The position numbers and the translations under genes were made by a program. Below, piece by piece: positions 16,547-25,192 of a DNA stretch of 57,340 nt. The stretch covers positions 1 through 57,340 of the forward strand of contig CANQZG010000024.1 of NCBI GenBank assembly GCA_947628305.1, read 5' to 3'. Positions within the stretch are counted from its first letter, which is position 1. Every line of letters starts with the position of its first letter. This DNA comes from an uncultured Muribaculaceae bacterium (lineage in GTDB: Bacteria; Bacteroidota; Bacteroidia; Bacteroidales; Muribaculaceae). The notes under the pieces are model-generated. The model did not search any database, was not told the DNA's origin, and was given only the letters and a program-made list of their open reading frames with translations.

Positions 16547-17569
16547 ATGGAAAATGAACTTGACTGGGGCAATCTGTCGTTCGGATATCTCCCTACCGAT
16601 TACAATGTGCGCTGTCATTACCGTGACGGCAAGTGGGGTGAAATTGAGGTCAGCAGCTCCGACACAATCAATATACACATCGCGGCGACTGCGTTACATT
16701 ATGGTCAGGAGGCGTTTGAAGGCCTGAAGGCATTCCGTGGCAAGGACGGCAAAATCCGCATCTTCCGTTTGGAGGAGAACGCCCGGCGCATCCGCAGTTC
16801 AGCTATCGGAATCAAGATGGCTCCTGTCCCCGAGGAACTTTTCCGCGAGATGACAATCAAGGCGGTGCAGCTGAACGAGCGTTTTGTCCCGCCCTACGGC
16901 AGCGGTGCCTCGTTATATATACGCCCGCTTGAAATCGGTATGACCGCGAGGGTAGGGGTCAAACCTGCCGACGAATACCTGTTCCTGATACTTGTGACAC
17001 CCGTAGGGCCATATTTCAAGGAGGGATTTCGTCCGACAAAAATATGTATCATGCGTGAATTTGACCGCGTTGCACCACGTGGGACGGGTCGATGGAAGGT
17101 CGGCGGTAACTATGCCGCGAGCCTTGAGGCCGGCGAGCGTGCCCATGAGTTAGGTTATTCATCGGTGCTCTACCTTGACCCCAGGGAGAAGAAATATCTT
17201 GACGAATGTGGCCCGGCCAATTTCTTTGCAATAAAAGGGAACTCATATATCACACCCGCGTCTGACTCGATTCTGCCGTCAATCACCAACATGAGTCTCC
17301 AACAGTTGGCCCGCGACATGGGGTTGACCGTTGAGGCGCGTCACATCACCGTTGACGAACTTGCCGGGGTTGACGAGGCGGCGGCATGCGGGACGGCAGC
17401 CGTGGCGTCGCCTGTGTCAGAAATCGATGACCTCGACACCGGCGAGAAATATGTGGTGTCAAAGGACGGCGAGCCGGGCCCTGTCACGACCGCGTTGTAC
17501 AACAATCTGCGGGCAATCCAGTATGGTGAAGTGCCCGACATCCACGGTTGGTGCACGGTGTTGGAATGA
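16547..17569 (+). CDS. ilvE: Branched-chain amino acid aminotransferase
   Basis: A 340-residue fold-type IV PLP enzyme that performs the last step of valine, leucine and isoleucine synthesis (and the first of their breakdown) with glutamate or 2-oxoglutarate, in the cytoplasm. Visible motifs are HYGQEAFEGLKAFRGKDG near residue 51, the PLP lysine K184 in GRWKVGGNYAAS, and DECGPANFFAI downstream. The phosphate-binding GTAA element is in the C-terminal third (ACGTAAVASPVSEI). Length and spacing match the eukaryote/Bacteroidetes BCAT II-type group. Its stop codon overlaps the start of the next gene in an ATGA, so the two are translationally coupled. Confidence 0.95.
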   Translation: MENELDWGNLSFGYLPTDYNVRCHYRDGKWGEIEVSSSDTINIHIAATALHYGQEAFEGLKAFRGKDGKIRIFRLEENARRIRSSAIGIKMAPVPEELFREMTIKAVQLNERFVPPYGSGASLYIRPLEIGMTARVGVKPADEYLFLILVTPVGPYFKEGFRPTKICIMREFDRVAPRGTGRWKVGGNYAASLEAGERAHELGYSSVLYLDPREKKYLDECGPANFFAIKGNSYITPASDSILPSITNMSLQQLARDMGLTVEARHITVDELAGVDEAAACGTAAVASPVSEIDDLDTGEKYVVSKDGEPGPVTTALYNNLRAIQYGEVPDIHGWCTVLE

Positions 17570-18126
17570 AGGATTATCAGGAAATAATCGATAGATATTA
17601 TCCCGTCGGCACACTCCGGCGGGATATTTATATGCGACATTGCCGCAGCGTCGCCGACCTCGCGCTTGAAATCAACCGGGACAGGGGACTCGGCCTTGAC
17701 GAGTGTGAAATCGAGGCGGCCGCGATGCTTCATGATATCGGTATTGTCATGACCGACGCCCCGGGTATAGGGTGCGACGGAGTTGAACCGTATATCGCTC
17801 ACGGTGTCATCGGGGCACGGTTGTTGCGTGACAACGGTTACAGTGAAACCATCGCTCGCGTGGCCGAACGCCACACCGGGGCGGGACTGACGGTAGATGA
17901 TATAGAACGGCAAGCCTTACCGCTGCCCCATCACGACATGCTGCCCGAGACAACGCTTGAATGTCTCGTGTGTTATGCCGACAAGTTCTATTCCAAGGGC
18001 GGGGACATGCAGCGTAAACCGTTCGACGCTGTCCGCGCCTCGATGGCTCGCCACGGTGAGGCGACATTGTCGCGGTTTGACCGCTTCGCCGCCGAGTTCG
18101 GTATACTCCGGCCCGCGACATCGTAA
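17566..18126 (+). CDS. HD-domain phosphohydrolase
   Basis: A 186-residue cytoplasmic protein. The ATG at 17566 overlaps the ilvE stop as ATGA, so it is preferred over an upstream in-frame ATG at 17548. Visible HD-superfamily motifs are RHCRSVADLALEI, then AAMLHDIG with the metal-binding His-Asp, then HGVIGARLL and RHTGAG; together they give the usual H, HD, H, D ligand set of a small one-domain HD hydrolase. Proteins of this size include nucleotidases and uncharacterised phosphohydrolases, and the substrate is unknown. Coupling with ilvE suggests co-expression but no clear biochemical link. A REP pair follows 20 bases after the stop. Confidence 0.85.
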   Translation: MKDYQEIIDRYYPVGTLRRDIYMRHCRSVADLALEINRDRGLGLDECEIEAAAMLHDIGIVMTDAPGIGCDGVEPYIAHGVIGARLLRDNGYSETIARVAERHTGAGLTVDDIERQALPLPHHDMLPETTLECLVCYADKFYSKGGDMQRKPFDAVRASMARHGEATLSRFDRFAAEFGILRPATS

Positions 18127-18145
18127 GTGGCAGGTTGCCGATTAT

Positions 18146-18237
18146 GTCGTAGGGACGCGCCAACGTGCGCGTCCTCAAAATAGTGGATTATCAATCATTT
18201 GCAATAACGGACACGCACGTTGGCGCGTCCCTACGAT
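18146..18237. repeat. REP pair (BIME-like), tails outward
   Basis: Left-tailed hairpin at 18146-18174 and right-tailed hairpin at 18209-18237, separated by 34 bases. Stems (GGACGCGC/GCGCGTCC types with a CAACGT-like loop) differ from the RAYT-flanking copies, but the CTACGAT tails are kept. It lies between two convergent genes. Confidence 0.85.
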
Positions 18238-18265
18238 GCCTGGATTGGGCGATAGCAAGTGACGT

Positions 18266-18586
18266 TCAATGCCGGGGTGTACGGCGTGGGTTGGCGGGAA
18301 ACCAACCTTTGGCGACGCGCTGGGCCTGTTCAAATATTTCCTTGATGGTCCAGAATGACGAGAATGCGAAGACACCGAGCAGAGTGGAGAGGAAGACATC
18401 GCTGACCAAAATGGAAAGGATGGTCCCGACGATGCCGAGCACAAGGAACCACCACCAACACCGTGTGCCAAAATAATATTCACACTTGACGACAACCGGG
18501 TGAAAGAACCCGATAATGAGGAACGTAGAGATTCCGATGGTGAGGCCGAGCAGATTGTGCTCCGCGAGAAATGATGTAACAGTCAT
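18266..18586 (-). CDS. DUF4491 family small membrane protein
   Basis: A 106-residue protein with three hydrophobic segments (NLLGLTIGISTFLIIGFFHP, WWWFLVLGIVGTILSILV, LSTLLGVFAFSSFWTIKEI) and a short basic C-terminal tail (NPRRTPRH). It matches the DUF4491 family, common in Bacteroidales and of unknown function. A typical family feature is the FHPVVVKCEYYFG segment between helices 1 and 2. It stands alone on its strand between a REP pair downstream and an inverted-repeat element upstream. No partner gene is suggested by position. Confidence 0.8.
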   Translation of the reverse strand: MTVTSFLAEHNLLGLTIGISTFLIIGFFHPVVVKCEYYFGTRCWWWFLVLGIVGTILSILVSDVFLSTLLGVFAFSSFWTIKEIFEQAQRVAKGWFPANPRRTPRH

Positions 18587-18638
18587 CTTGACTTATTGAA
18601 AAATATTAAAATCATTCGCCATCTGTTAACTATTTCGA

Positions 18639-18747
18639 GACATTTCCGCCATTCTTAGCCTGTTTTCGTCCTATCTCGCGGTCACGATGCCCGCATCGCT
18701 CCCTTGAAACAACCCTTGAAACAACCTCAAGACTGTCAGGAAATGTC
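18639..18747. repeat. Small inverted-repeat element sharing a 25-bp core with the element at 41081-41349
   Basis: Nine-base inverted repeats GACATTTCC (18639-18647) and GGAAATGTC (18739-18747) bound about 109 bp. Inside, positions 18680-18704 are identical over 25 bases to 41256-41280 and contain the hairpin CGATGC/GCATCG. No gene is present in this gap (18587-18807). Confidence 0.6.
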
Positions 18748-18807
18748 AACGATTCAAAAGTCAAGATGACTTTAATTTTCCATGTCGCGAAGTTAGGGAA
18801 AATCCCG

Positions 18808-19650
18808 TCATCGGCCAAATTCCATCCGCTCGATGTAACGCGCCACGGCATCGGCGGTATTGTAACCGATTACCTCGTCGGCCACGGCCTTGATTTCGGG
18901 AAGGGCATTGGCGACTGCAATGGAGCGGTCGGCAGCCCGCATCATCGACAGGTCGTTGAGGTTGTCGCCGAACACCACCACCTCGTCAACGCCGAGGGTC
19001 GTGGCGAGACGGCGTATCGCGGCGGCCTTTGAAACCCCCGGGGCGAGAACTTCGATTTGACCTACGGAAGGGTCGAAAATGTCGGCATAACGTGAAATTG
19101 AGCACGATGAGACAGCATTGATTCGTTCGGCGGTCTCATAAACGGCATCGAGTCGTCCCATGCCGAAAAACAGTACGGTGGGTTCATCGACGGCCGAGGA
19201 CTTGCCCGGCAGTCCGAGATGAAACTGTTTCAGCGCGAGATGCCGACGTTCATCGACAAATTTATGCTCGCAACGAGACATTGCGCCATGGTGATATACC
19301 TGTAGGTTCTTGCCCGGGGGGATTGTATAGACGAACGGGGCAATGCCTGTGTCATTGAAACATCCGACAATCCGTGATATTTCCTCGGCCGGGATGAAAT
19401 TAGTGTGGCTGTAACAGTGCCGTTGCATGTCCCACAACGCCGCCCCGGTCATCACTATTGCGGGAATCTTTATGCCCGTGTGCTGCAGGAGCACATCGAC
19501 GGTCGCGGGGGTACGTGCGGTAGCGACCGTTATAAGTGTACCGCGCTGTGAAAGACGGCTGATGATTTCGGCTGAACGTGGACTGACACGGCTGTCGCCG
19601 TCGAGCAACGTGCCGTCCATGTCGGTGACGTATAAAGTATGTTTCATCAA
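18808..19650 (-). CDS. HAD-superfamily IIB (Cof-type) phosphatase
   Basis: A 280-residue cytoplasmic hydrolase with all four HAD motifs: DMDGTLLDGD near residue 10 (nucleophile Asp and acid/base Asp), TVATARTP (motif II Thr), KAAAIRRLA (motif III Lys) and FGDNLNDLSMM (motif IV acids). The long insert between motifs II and III is the C2B cap of the Cof/YbiV-type group, which dephosphorylates sugar phosphates and cofactors such as PLP or FMN. Its start overlaps the stop of the preceding permease gene by 4 bases (ATGA), making it the last gene of the export operon, though a functional link to transport is not evident. Confidence 0.9.
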   Translation of the reverse strand: MMKHTLYVTDMDGTLLDGDSRVSPRSAEIISRLSQRGTLITVATARTPATVDVLLQHTGIKIPAIVMTGAALWDMQRHCYSHTNFIPAEEISRIVGCFNDTGIAPFVYTIPPGKNLQVYHHGAMSRCEHKFVDERRHLALKQFHLGLPGKSSAVDEPTVLFFGMGRLDAVYETAERINAVSSCSISRYADIFDPSVGQIEVLAPGVSKAAAIRRLATTLGVDEVVVFGDNLNDLSMMRAADRSIAVANALPEIKAVADEVIGYNTADAVARYIERMEFGR

Positions 19651-20897
19651 TCTCCTAACGTGGCAGCGACCGTTTTATTGCCGTTGCGCAGTCTTGCCGA
19701 GCGTTGCAGCTTGAAGTAATTACGCACCAGGAACCATGCACCGATGAAATAGAGCAACGTAAGTCCCCACATCTTCAGATAACCGTCGGTCTGTTGATAG
19801 ACGCTCGCATGGTCGCCGTTCAACCTGATAAAACCCTCCATACCCCAGGTGGCGGGAACGAGGTCGCCGACAAGAGTCCAGAACGGACTCATCGCATACC
19901 TGGGCCATGTCAACCCCGAAAGGAACAGGAAGATTACCGATGTGAACACAATGACGAGCATTGATGACTCGCGTTCGGTGACGAAGACACCGAGGCAGAT
20001 TCCTAACATAGATGTCGCCACGAGCATCGGCAGGATATAGGAAATGTACTCCATGTAGTCGCCGACATGCGGCAGCGAGAACATGTCGGGGACGAGACAC
20101 AGCGTGTAGTAGGCCAGCGGGACGTAGAGTGTCAGGTAACACAGCGTCTTGCCCATGATGAACGATGATACCGGTGCATCGTCAATCAGCATCGGGTCTA
20201 CGCCTCGGTTGCGTCGACTTCGCTCGTGGATTCCTCCGGCGAGCATGGTGATGCCGAGTATGAGACTCTGTTGCAGGATAAGGACGATGATGCCGGGAAT
20301 GACAAACGAGGCGAAACCCTGCGTTGGGTCTCCCATGAAGTTGGCCTCACTGTTAATGGGTGAACCTTGCATGGCCTTGGCCTGGGTAATCAATCCTCCT
20401 GCATCGAGCACTTCGCCCTGGACTCGTGCGCCGGTGGCGATTTGTACATCGGTCAACGCCGACACGAAACTGCGGTAGCGGATGAGAAGGCTCATCTCGG
20501 AGTAGAACGGTACGATGGCCTGTTCGCCACGTCCTAACCGTTCGGCGTAGTCTGCCGGAATCTCCATTATGCCGAAACATTCATGGGAATTCATGGCCTC
20601 GCGAGCCTCGTTCAGATTGGCTGCGTAGCCGATGACGTTGATGGCCTCGGTCTGGTTGACGGTGCGTGTGAACTCGCGGCTCGCTGCCGTGCGAGAACTG
20701 TCAACCACGACCACGGGAATCTCCCTGACAAGCTCGGGGTTGTATATAAGTGTGTATACGATGGGATATACCGTAGGGAGCGCGAAGAAAAACAGCATCA
20801 CGCCGGGGTCGGTGAAAACGAGATATAATTCCCGTCGCCACACCCTGTAGAGCGATGTCCACCAAAGTTTTATGTTGCTGAAAATATTCATCTGCAA
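19647..20897 (-). CDS. ABC-2 type membrane permease (second of a tandem pair)
   Basis: A 416-residue membrane protein of the ABC-2/YhhJ type: one N-terminal helix (RELYLVFTDPGVMLFFFALP), a periplasmic domain of about 150 residues, then five to six helices in the C-terminal half. A ...GDPTQGFASFVIPGIIVLIL stretch precedes helix 2, and RSRRNRGVDPMLIDDAP is the cytoplasmic coupling segment. It is paralogous to the upstream gene and 6 bp from it. Together with HlyD and TolC proteins encoded just upstream it should form a tripartite exporter, but no ATP-binding subunit is encoded in this operon. The substrate is unknown; in such Bacteroidetes operons it is usually guessed to be a small molecule or surface component. 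Confidence 0.85.
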   Translation of the reverse strand: MQMNIFSNIKLWWTSLYRVWRRELYLVFTDPGVMLFFFALPTVYPIVYTLIYNPELVREIPVVVVDSSRTAASREFTRTVNQTEAINVIGYAANLNEAREAMNSHECFGIMEIPADYAERLGRGEQAIVPFYSEMSLLIRYRSFVSALTDVQIATGARVQGEVLDAGGLITQAKAMQGSPINSEANFMGDPTQGFASFVIPGIIVLILQQSLILGITMLAGGIHERSRRNRGVDPMLIDDAPVSSFIMGKTLCYLTLYVPLAYYTLCLVPDMFSLPHVGDYMEYISYILPMLVATSMLGICLGVFVTERESSMLVIVFTSVIFLFLSGLTWPRYAMSPFWTLVGDLVPATWGMEGFIRLNGDHASVYQQTDGYLKMWGLTLLYFIGAWFLVRNYFKLQRSARLRNGNKTVAATLGD

Positions 20898-20903
20898 TAA
20901 CGT

Positions 20904-22064
20904 TTACGGGATATATACCGGTTTGAGGCACTGTTTCTTCAGCCGTTTCAGCCCGAGCAACGGCACAAGAGTGAAGACTGCGAGCGCAATGTAGTAGTAG
21001 CGGGAGTAGTAGAGCGGGATACCGTTCAGTGCCTGGTCTACATATATCAGGAAATAATACCTTAGCGGAATGAGGTAGCTGAAGATGCCCACGCCGCCGT
21101 ACATGCTCTGCACGGGGAACGAGAATCCAGTGATTGAGAAACTGAGGATGCCGGTCAGTGACACTATCGACAGGGCGATGCGCAGGTTGGGTAGAATCTC
21201 GACGACAGTGACTGCGAACGCCTGGCACGCGATGACGAGCATGAACACCCCGAGCCATACGTGCCATGCGGGACAGTTCATCGGGAAATGGCTGAACCCG
21301 TAGAGGACGGCCTGGATGAACAATCCTATGACGGTGAAAATCAACGTCTGCGGGATTAGCTTGCCTGCAAGTGCCACAGTCATGGACCCTCCGCTCTCCC
21401 GCAGCCATTCTATCGATGTCCCGCGTTTCATCTCATCGGCGATTGTGTAGACTGTCACGAGCATCACAAGCAGGGCGAGCAAGCCTGGGACGAAAGAATT
21501 GCACAGATAGATTGAATAGTTGAGCCAAGGATTGCCTATCGGGTGGTCCTGTATCACCACCGGTTGGAGCAACGCACCGGCGAGACCGCTGTCTATACCG
21601 TTGCTGACAAGGGTTGTCTGCACAACACCTCCCGTGACGGTGACCGCCACGGTCTTGAACCCCTTGAATGACAGGGTGCCGGGGACATAGTAGGTCATGT
21701 TGGTGTAGTAGGACAAGGTGGGGGTGCGCCCTGCCACAGTCTCCTGCTCAAAATTGGCAGGGATGTAGAAGAATCCGAAGATACGACCGCTCCTGACCTT
21801 GTCGATTGCATCGTGGAACGACTCGACCTTGTAATCGACGGCCACCATCTGTGACGCTCCAAGGGCACGGGTTATGCTGCGCGACATCGATGAATGGTCT
21901 TCGTCGACAACCGCGGTGGGGGCTTGCAACGGCAGTCCCTCTTTCATCAGGTCGACAAAAAAGATTGTCGACAGGACAGGGACAATCACCATCATCACGA
22001 AATAGATTTTCCGTGACACAAGCAGCCTACAGCCGCGCATTATGGAATTCCACAGCAGTTTCAT
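20904..22064 (-). CDS. ABC-2 type membrane permease (first of a tandem pair)
   Basis: A 386-residue inner-membrane protein with one N-terminal helix (KIYFVMMVIVPVLSTIFFVD), a large periplasmic loop containing DLMKEGLPLQAPTAVVDEDH, and five to six helices after residue 180. The conserved EMKRGTSIEWLRESGG cytoplasmic loop marks it as ABC-2. It shares architecture with the next gene but little exact sequence, as expected for a heterodimeric permease. It follows hlyD by 22 bp. The operon lacks an ATPase gene, so the pair either borrows one or is powered in another way. Confidence 0.85.
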   Translation of the reverse strand: MKLLWNSIMRGCRLLVSRKIYFVMMVIVPVLSTIFFVDLMKEGLPLQAPTAVVDEDHSSMSRSITRALGASQMVAVDYKVESFHDAIDKVRSGRIFGFFYIPANFEQETVAGRTPTLSYYTNMTYYVPGTLSFKGFKTVAVTVTGGVVQTTLVSNGIDSGLAGALLQPVVIQDHPIGNPWLNYSIYLCNSFVPGLLALLVMLVTVYTIADEMKRGTSIEWLRESGGSMTVALAGKLIPQTLIFTVIGLFIQAVLYGFSHFPMNCPAWHVWLGVFMLVIACQAFAVTVVEILPNLRIALSIVSLTGILSFSITGFSFPVQSMYGGVGIFSYLIPLRYYFLIYVDQALNGIPLYYSRYYYIALAVFTLVPLLGLKRLKKQCLKPVYIP

Positions 22065-22086
22065 GTCAATGGGTCGGTGATAGTTA

Positions 22087-23106
22087 TTAGTCGGCTTTCT
22101 TTTCGTAGATAACTGTCATGCCTGGTCGCAGTCGGGGTTGTTTCTCGACGGGACGAGCCTTGATTTCAAATGTGCGGCTGTCCCAGTCACCGGTCGCCTT
22201 GGTGGCACGCCAGGTGGCATAGCTGCCAAGGTCGCGCATATAATAGATTTTGACCTTGATGTCCTTTTTGTCAAATGCAGGAATCATGACATTGATTTCC
22301 TTGCCAAGTTCGAAGTCCTTGAGCAAGTCCTCGCGCACATTGAACGTCACCCATTTGTCATCGATGCGCAACACGCTCATGATGGGTGCGCCGAGTGAGA
22401 CGAGTTCGCCCACATGTGGATATATCTGGTCGATTTGTCCGTCACACGGGGCGACAAGATACTGGTCTTCGAGGATGCTCTCGACCTCTTTCACGCTGCC
22501 GTGGGCAGCGTTGACAAGGGCGGCCGCGCTTTCCTTGTCCTCACGTTGTGCTCCGGCAACGGCAAGACTGTGTTGGCTCTCGGCGGCCTGTTCAGCCGCG
22601 ACAGCTGCGTCATACGCTGCCTTTGCCTCGTCACGTTTCTGTTCTGAGATGACACCTTGGGCGAAAAGTGCCTGCATGCGGTCGTAAGTCTTCTTGGTGA
22701 TTTCGCGTGCAGCGCGTGCCTGTGCCACGAGTTCGGCCGCGCCTCGGATGATTTGCGGGCGGGTGCCGGCGTCAATCTTGCGGTCCTGGGCGGCGGCGGC
22801 GTTCTGCATGGCCTCTGCCTGTTGCAGCTTGGCCTCTACAAGCGACGAGTGGATGTGGACGAGCGTGTCGCCGGCCTTCACCATGTCGCCTTCCTGGACA
22901 TAGAACTCGGTTACACGTCCGGGCAGTTTGCCCGAAACCCTGACCGAAGTCGCATCAGCTTGTCCCTGGATGATTTCATCGGGTTTTTCAAGGAAGAAAA
23001 AGCCGACGATGACGAGTGTGGCGCACACCAGTACCACTGCAATCAGCGCGACGGCGAGCGTGCGTTCCTCTTTCTTAACGGCTGTTTTGTTGTCTTCTTC
23101 TGCCAT
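22087..23106 (-). CDS. HlyD-family periplasmic adaptor (membrane fusion protein)
   Basis: A 339-residue protein anchored by one N-terminal helix (LAVALIAVVLVCATLVIVGF) after a charged cytoplasmic tail. The order is that of membrane fusion proteins: first lipoyl half (SGKLPGRVTEFYVQEGDMVK), a long Ala/Gln-rich alpha-helical hairpin (about residues 85-200), second lipoyl half (YLVAPCDGQIDQIYPHVGEL), then a beta-barrel domain ending RLRPGMTVIYEKK. It should bridge the inner-membrane permeases encoded downstream and the TolC-type protein encoded upstream (20-bp gap). Confidence 0.92.
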   Translation of the reverse strand: MAEEDNKTAVKKEERTLAVALIAVVLVCATLVIVGFFFLEKPDEIIQGQADATSVRVSGKLPGRVTEFYVQEGDMVKAGDTLVHIHSSLVEAKLQQAEAMQNAAAAQDRKIDAGTRPQIIRGAAELVAQARAAREITKKTYDRMQALFAQGVISEQKRDEAKAAYDAAVAAEQAAESQHSLAVAGAQREDKESAAALVNAAHGSVKEVESILEDQYLVAPCDGQIDQIYPHVGELVSLGAPIMSVLRIDDKWVTFNVREDLLKDFELGKEINVMIPAFDKKDIKVKIYYMRDLGSYATWRATKATGDWDSRTFEIKARPVEKQPRLRPGMTVIYEKKAD

Positions 23107-23126
23107 GATATATAGTCCTTTAATGA

Positions 23127-24578
23127 TTAGTATTGTAATGTGCCGAGTACTTTTGAGAGATATACGTCACAGAGATGTACGTCAATCATCGCGTCGATTT
23201 TTTCGGAGTTAGCCTTTAGCCATGCGGTCTGTGCCTCCATGACGTTCTGTGTCGTCATCACGCCTTCCTTGAACCCTATTGTCGCGTGTCGGAGATTGCT
23301 CTCGGCATCGGCGATGTTGGAGAGGGTCATGTTATAGGTCTTCATTGCCTCCTCGGTCTTGAACGAAGCCTGGCTCACCTGTAGGTCAATCATCTCGCGT
23401 GCGTCGTCCAGTTCGAGTTGCGCGATTTTGGCTTGGCTCTTGGCTGCACGGTATTTGTTATAGTTACCTCCCCAGTGCCATATTGGTATTGTGACCATCG
23501 CCCCGACGGAGAATGCGCCGGAGAAGTGTTTCTTGAAACCGTCGAACATGTTGGGGTTGCTGAAAGAGTATGCACCCACGAGGGCTACATTGGGGAGCAT
23601 CGATGACATTGCGAGTTTCTCTTTCTGTTCCATCACCTTTACGCCCATCCTCAACGCCTCGAGGTCCTGGCGGCGTGAATATACGTCCTCCATGTTATAT
23701 TGTCGTGCCGGAGCCTGGGATTGCCGTGGTTCGCTGATACCCTCGTCGGCAAGGGTGAATGTGGTATTGACAGGCAGACCGCACACTTGGGCGAGTGCCA
23801 TTCGTGACAGCACAAGTCCGTTCTTTACCTTGGTGAGGTCGACCTGTGCCTGATTCAGTTTCACCTCGACGGTGAGCAGGTCGCTCGCGGTAGCGACACC
23901 TTGCTCAACCATGGCGTTGACATTGTAACGCAGGGTGTCGAGCAGTGCGACATAGCTCTCGGCGAGTTCCTCCTTGGCTTTCAATGACACCACCTGCCAA
24001 TATGCTCCGTCAACGGCATACACCACATTCTCGGCCTCGTTGTTGCGCATGGCCCGGGCAATTTCCTCGGCATATTTCGTTATACGGTTCATCGCCACGA
24101 TTTTGCCTCCCATGTAGATGGGCTGCGTCAGTGTCACCGCGCCGAAGAACACGTTGTGGATGTCGTAGGTCATCGCTTCTTTGGGTATCAGCGCGACCGT
24201 CTCGGGCACGTATTGTCCGTCAGGGCCTTTAATCGGCTCACCTGTCATAGGGTTCTTGACAAGGTTGAACTGGTAGCTCTGTGTGGCGAGGTCGAAACTC
24301 TTGGTGGGTAGTAACTGGTCGCTGTCAAAAATCGATAGTTTCTTCTGATTATAGGTGTACCCACCCGCGAAGTCGATGGCCGGAAGATAGGCGGCGAATG
24401 CCTCCTTGTTCTGGTAGTGAGCCATATTGACGCTCTCGGCTCTGATTCTCATCTGCTTGTTGTTGTGCAGGGCCATCTGTCGACAGGAGTCAAGGGATAC
24501 CACTCCACCACCCTGGGCATTGAGGGAGAGAATGCCGGTGACCGCTAATACCGCAAGTATTATTTTTCTCGGTGTCAT
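23127..24578 (-). CDS. TolC-family outer membrane efflux protein
   Basis: A 483-residue exported protein with signal peptide (ending LSLNAQ). It contains two OEP repeats made of long alpha-helices: first SLDSCRQMALHNNKQMRIRA with following segments, second QDLEALRMGVKVMEQKEKLA and DLQVSQASFKTEEAMKTYNM. The YLPAIDFAGGYTYNQ segment is typical of the family's first beta-strand region. It forms the outer-membrane channel of the exporter completed by the HlyD protein and two ABC-2 permeases. As first gene of the operon it has a promoter -7 box at 24645-24652 and a leader of about 60 bases containing a hairpin. Confidence 0.93.
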   Translation of the reverse strand: MTPRKIILAVLAVTGILSLNAQGGGVVSLDSCRQMALHNNKQMRIRAESVNMAHYQNKEAFAAYLPAIDFAGGYTYNQKKLSIFDSDQLLPTKSFDLATQSYQFNLVKNPMTGEPIKGPDGQYVPETVALIPKEAMTYDIHNVFFGAVTLTQPIYMGGKIVAMNRITKYAEEIARAMRNNEAENVVYAVDGAYWQVVSLKAKEELAESYVALLDTLRYNVNAMVEQGVATASDLLTVEVKLNQAQVDLTKVKNGLVLSRMALAQVCGLPVNTTFTLADEGISEPRQSQAPARQYNMEDVYSRRQDLEALRMGVKVMEQKEKLAMSSMLPNVALVGAYSFSNPNMFDGFKKHFSGAFSVGAMVTIPIWHWGGNYNKYRAAKSQAKIAQLELDDAREMIDLQVSQASFKTEEAMKTYNMTLSNIADAESNLRHATIGFKEGVMTTQNVMEAQTAWLKANSEKIDAMIDVHLCDVYLSKVLGTLQY

Positions 24579-24602
24579 AGTCGATAATAGTTGAGACGTT
24601 TG

Positions 24603-24652
24603 CAGCGGAAACGTGAGACCTGTGGGGTTTCACTATTCCCGCTGCAAAGATA
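24603..24652 (-). promoter_or_regulatory. tolC operon -7 box and leader hairpin
   Basis: On the minus strand TATCTTTG (24652-24645) is a full -7 match, without a clear -33 element. The first transcribed bases CAGCGGGAA pair with TTCCGCTG near 24609-24603, a 7-bp GC stem with a bulge that would fold the start of the leader. Confidence 0.5.
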
Positions 24653-24720
24653 ACGGCTATACTCCGTAAAAAGTTGACTCGGACTGACGAATTGTCGGCG
24701 TGAAAGTTAGAGTTTTTGGT

Positions 24721-25131
24721 CTAAATGGCGGAATACTCTTTGGCTGCATCGAAACAAGGGCATGCCTTGGCTGCGAACTCGCGGTGTCCGTGGACGCTCG
24801 CGCCGGGATATTGGCGTTTGAGACGGGCGATTAGCTTTGTGAGCGATTCTTTCTGTTGCAGAGTGCGTGTGTCCATCGGGGTCTTGCAGTCCTTGGCAAG
24901 GCCACCCACATACACCACACCTATTGAACGACTGTTATGGCCCGTACAGTGCGCACCCATTTCCTCGACGGGCCGACCGTTGTGGATTCCACCCTTGAGG
25001 TCAACGACATAGTGGTAGCCTATGCAGCGGAAACCGCGTTGACGGTGGAGACGGTCAATCTGTTCGACCGTGACGTCGCGCCCTGCGGGTGTCGCGGTGC
25101 AGTGTACAATGATTTCATCAATTTTTCTCAT
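24721..25131 (-). CDS. N-acetylmuramoyl-L-alanine amidase (phage lysozyme T7 type)
   Basis: A 136-residue one-domain amidase_2/PGRP-fold enzyme cleaving the lactyl-amide bond of peptidoglycan. Predicted zinc ligands are H10 (IIVHCTATP), H116 (VHGHREFAAKAC) and C124. The catalytic Tyr lies in GYHYVVDLKGGIHNGRP (residues 38-54). No signal peptide is present, as in T7-like endolysins that need a holin. A holin-like gene lies 850 bp away (25986-26441, opposite strand) with a channel gene between them. These short amidases are also common as resident genes or prophage remnants in Bacteroidales. Confidence 0.9.
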   Translation of the reverse strand: MRKIDEIIVHCTATPAGRDVTVEQIDRLHRQRGFRCIGYHYVVDLKGGIHNGRPVEEMGAHCTGHNSRSIGVVYVGGLAKDCKTPMDTRTLQQKESLTKLIARLKRQYPGASVHGHREFAAKACPCFDAAKEYSAI

Positions 25132-25192
25132 GTTGGTAACATTTTTGTCACCGCAAAGATTAAATCATGATATGCCCCATTGGATGTCACAT

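Noticed and set aside
20701-21408. A 235-codon minus-strand frame overlapping both ABC-2 permease genes
   Set aside because: It is out of frame with both permeases, Arg/His-rich and without domain likeness: a shadow frame.
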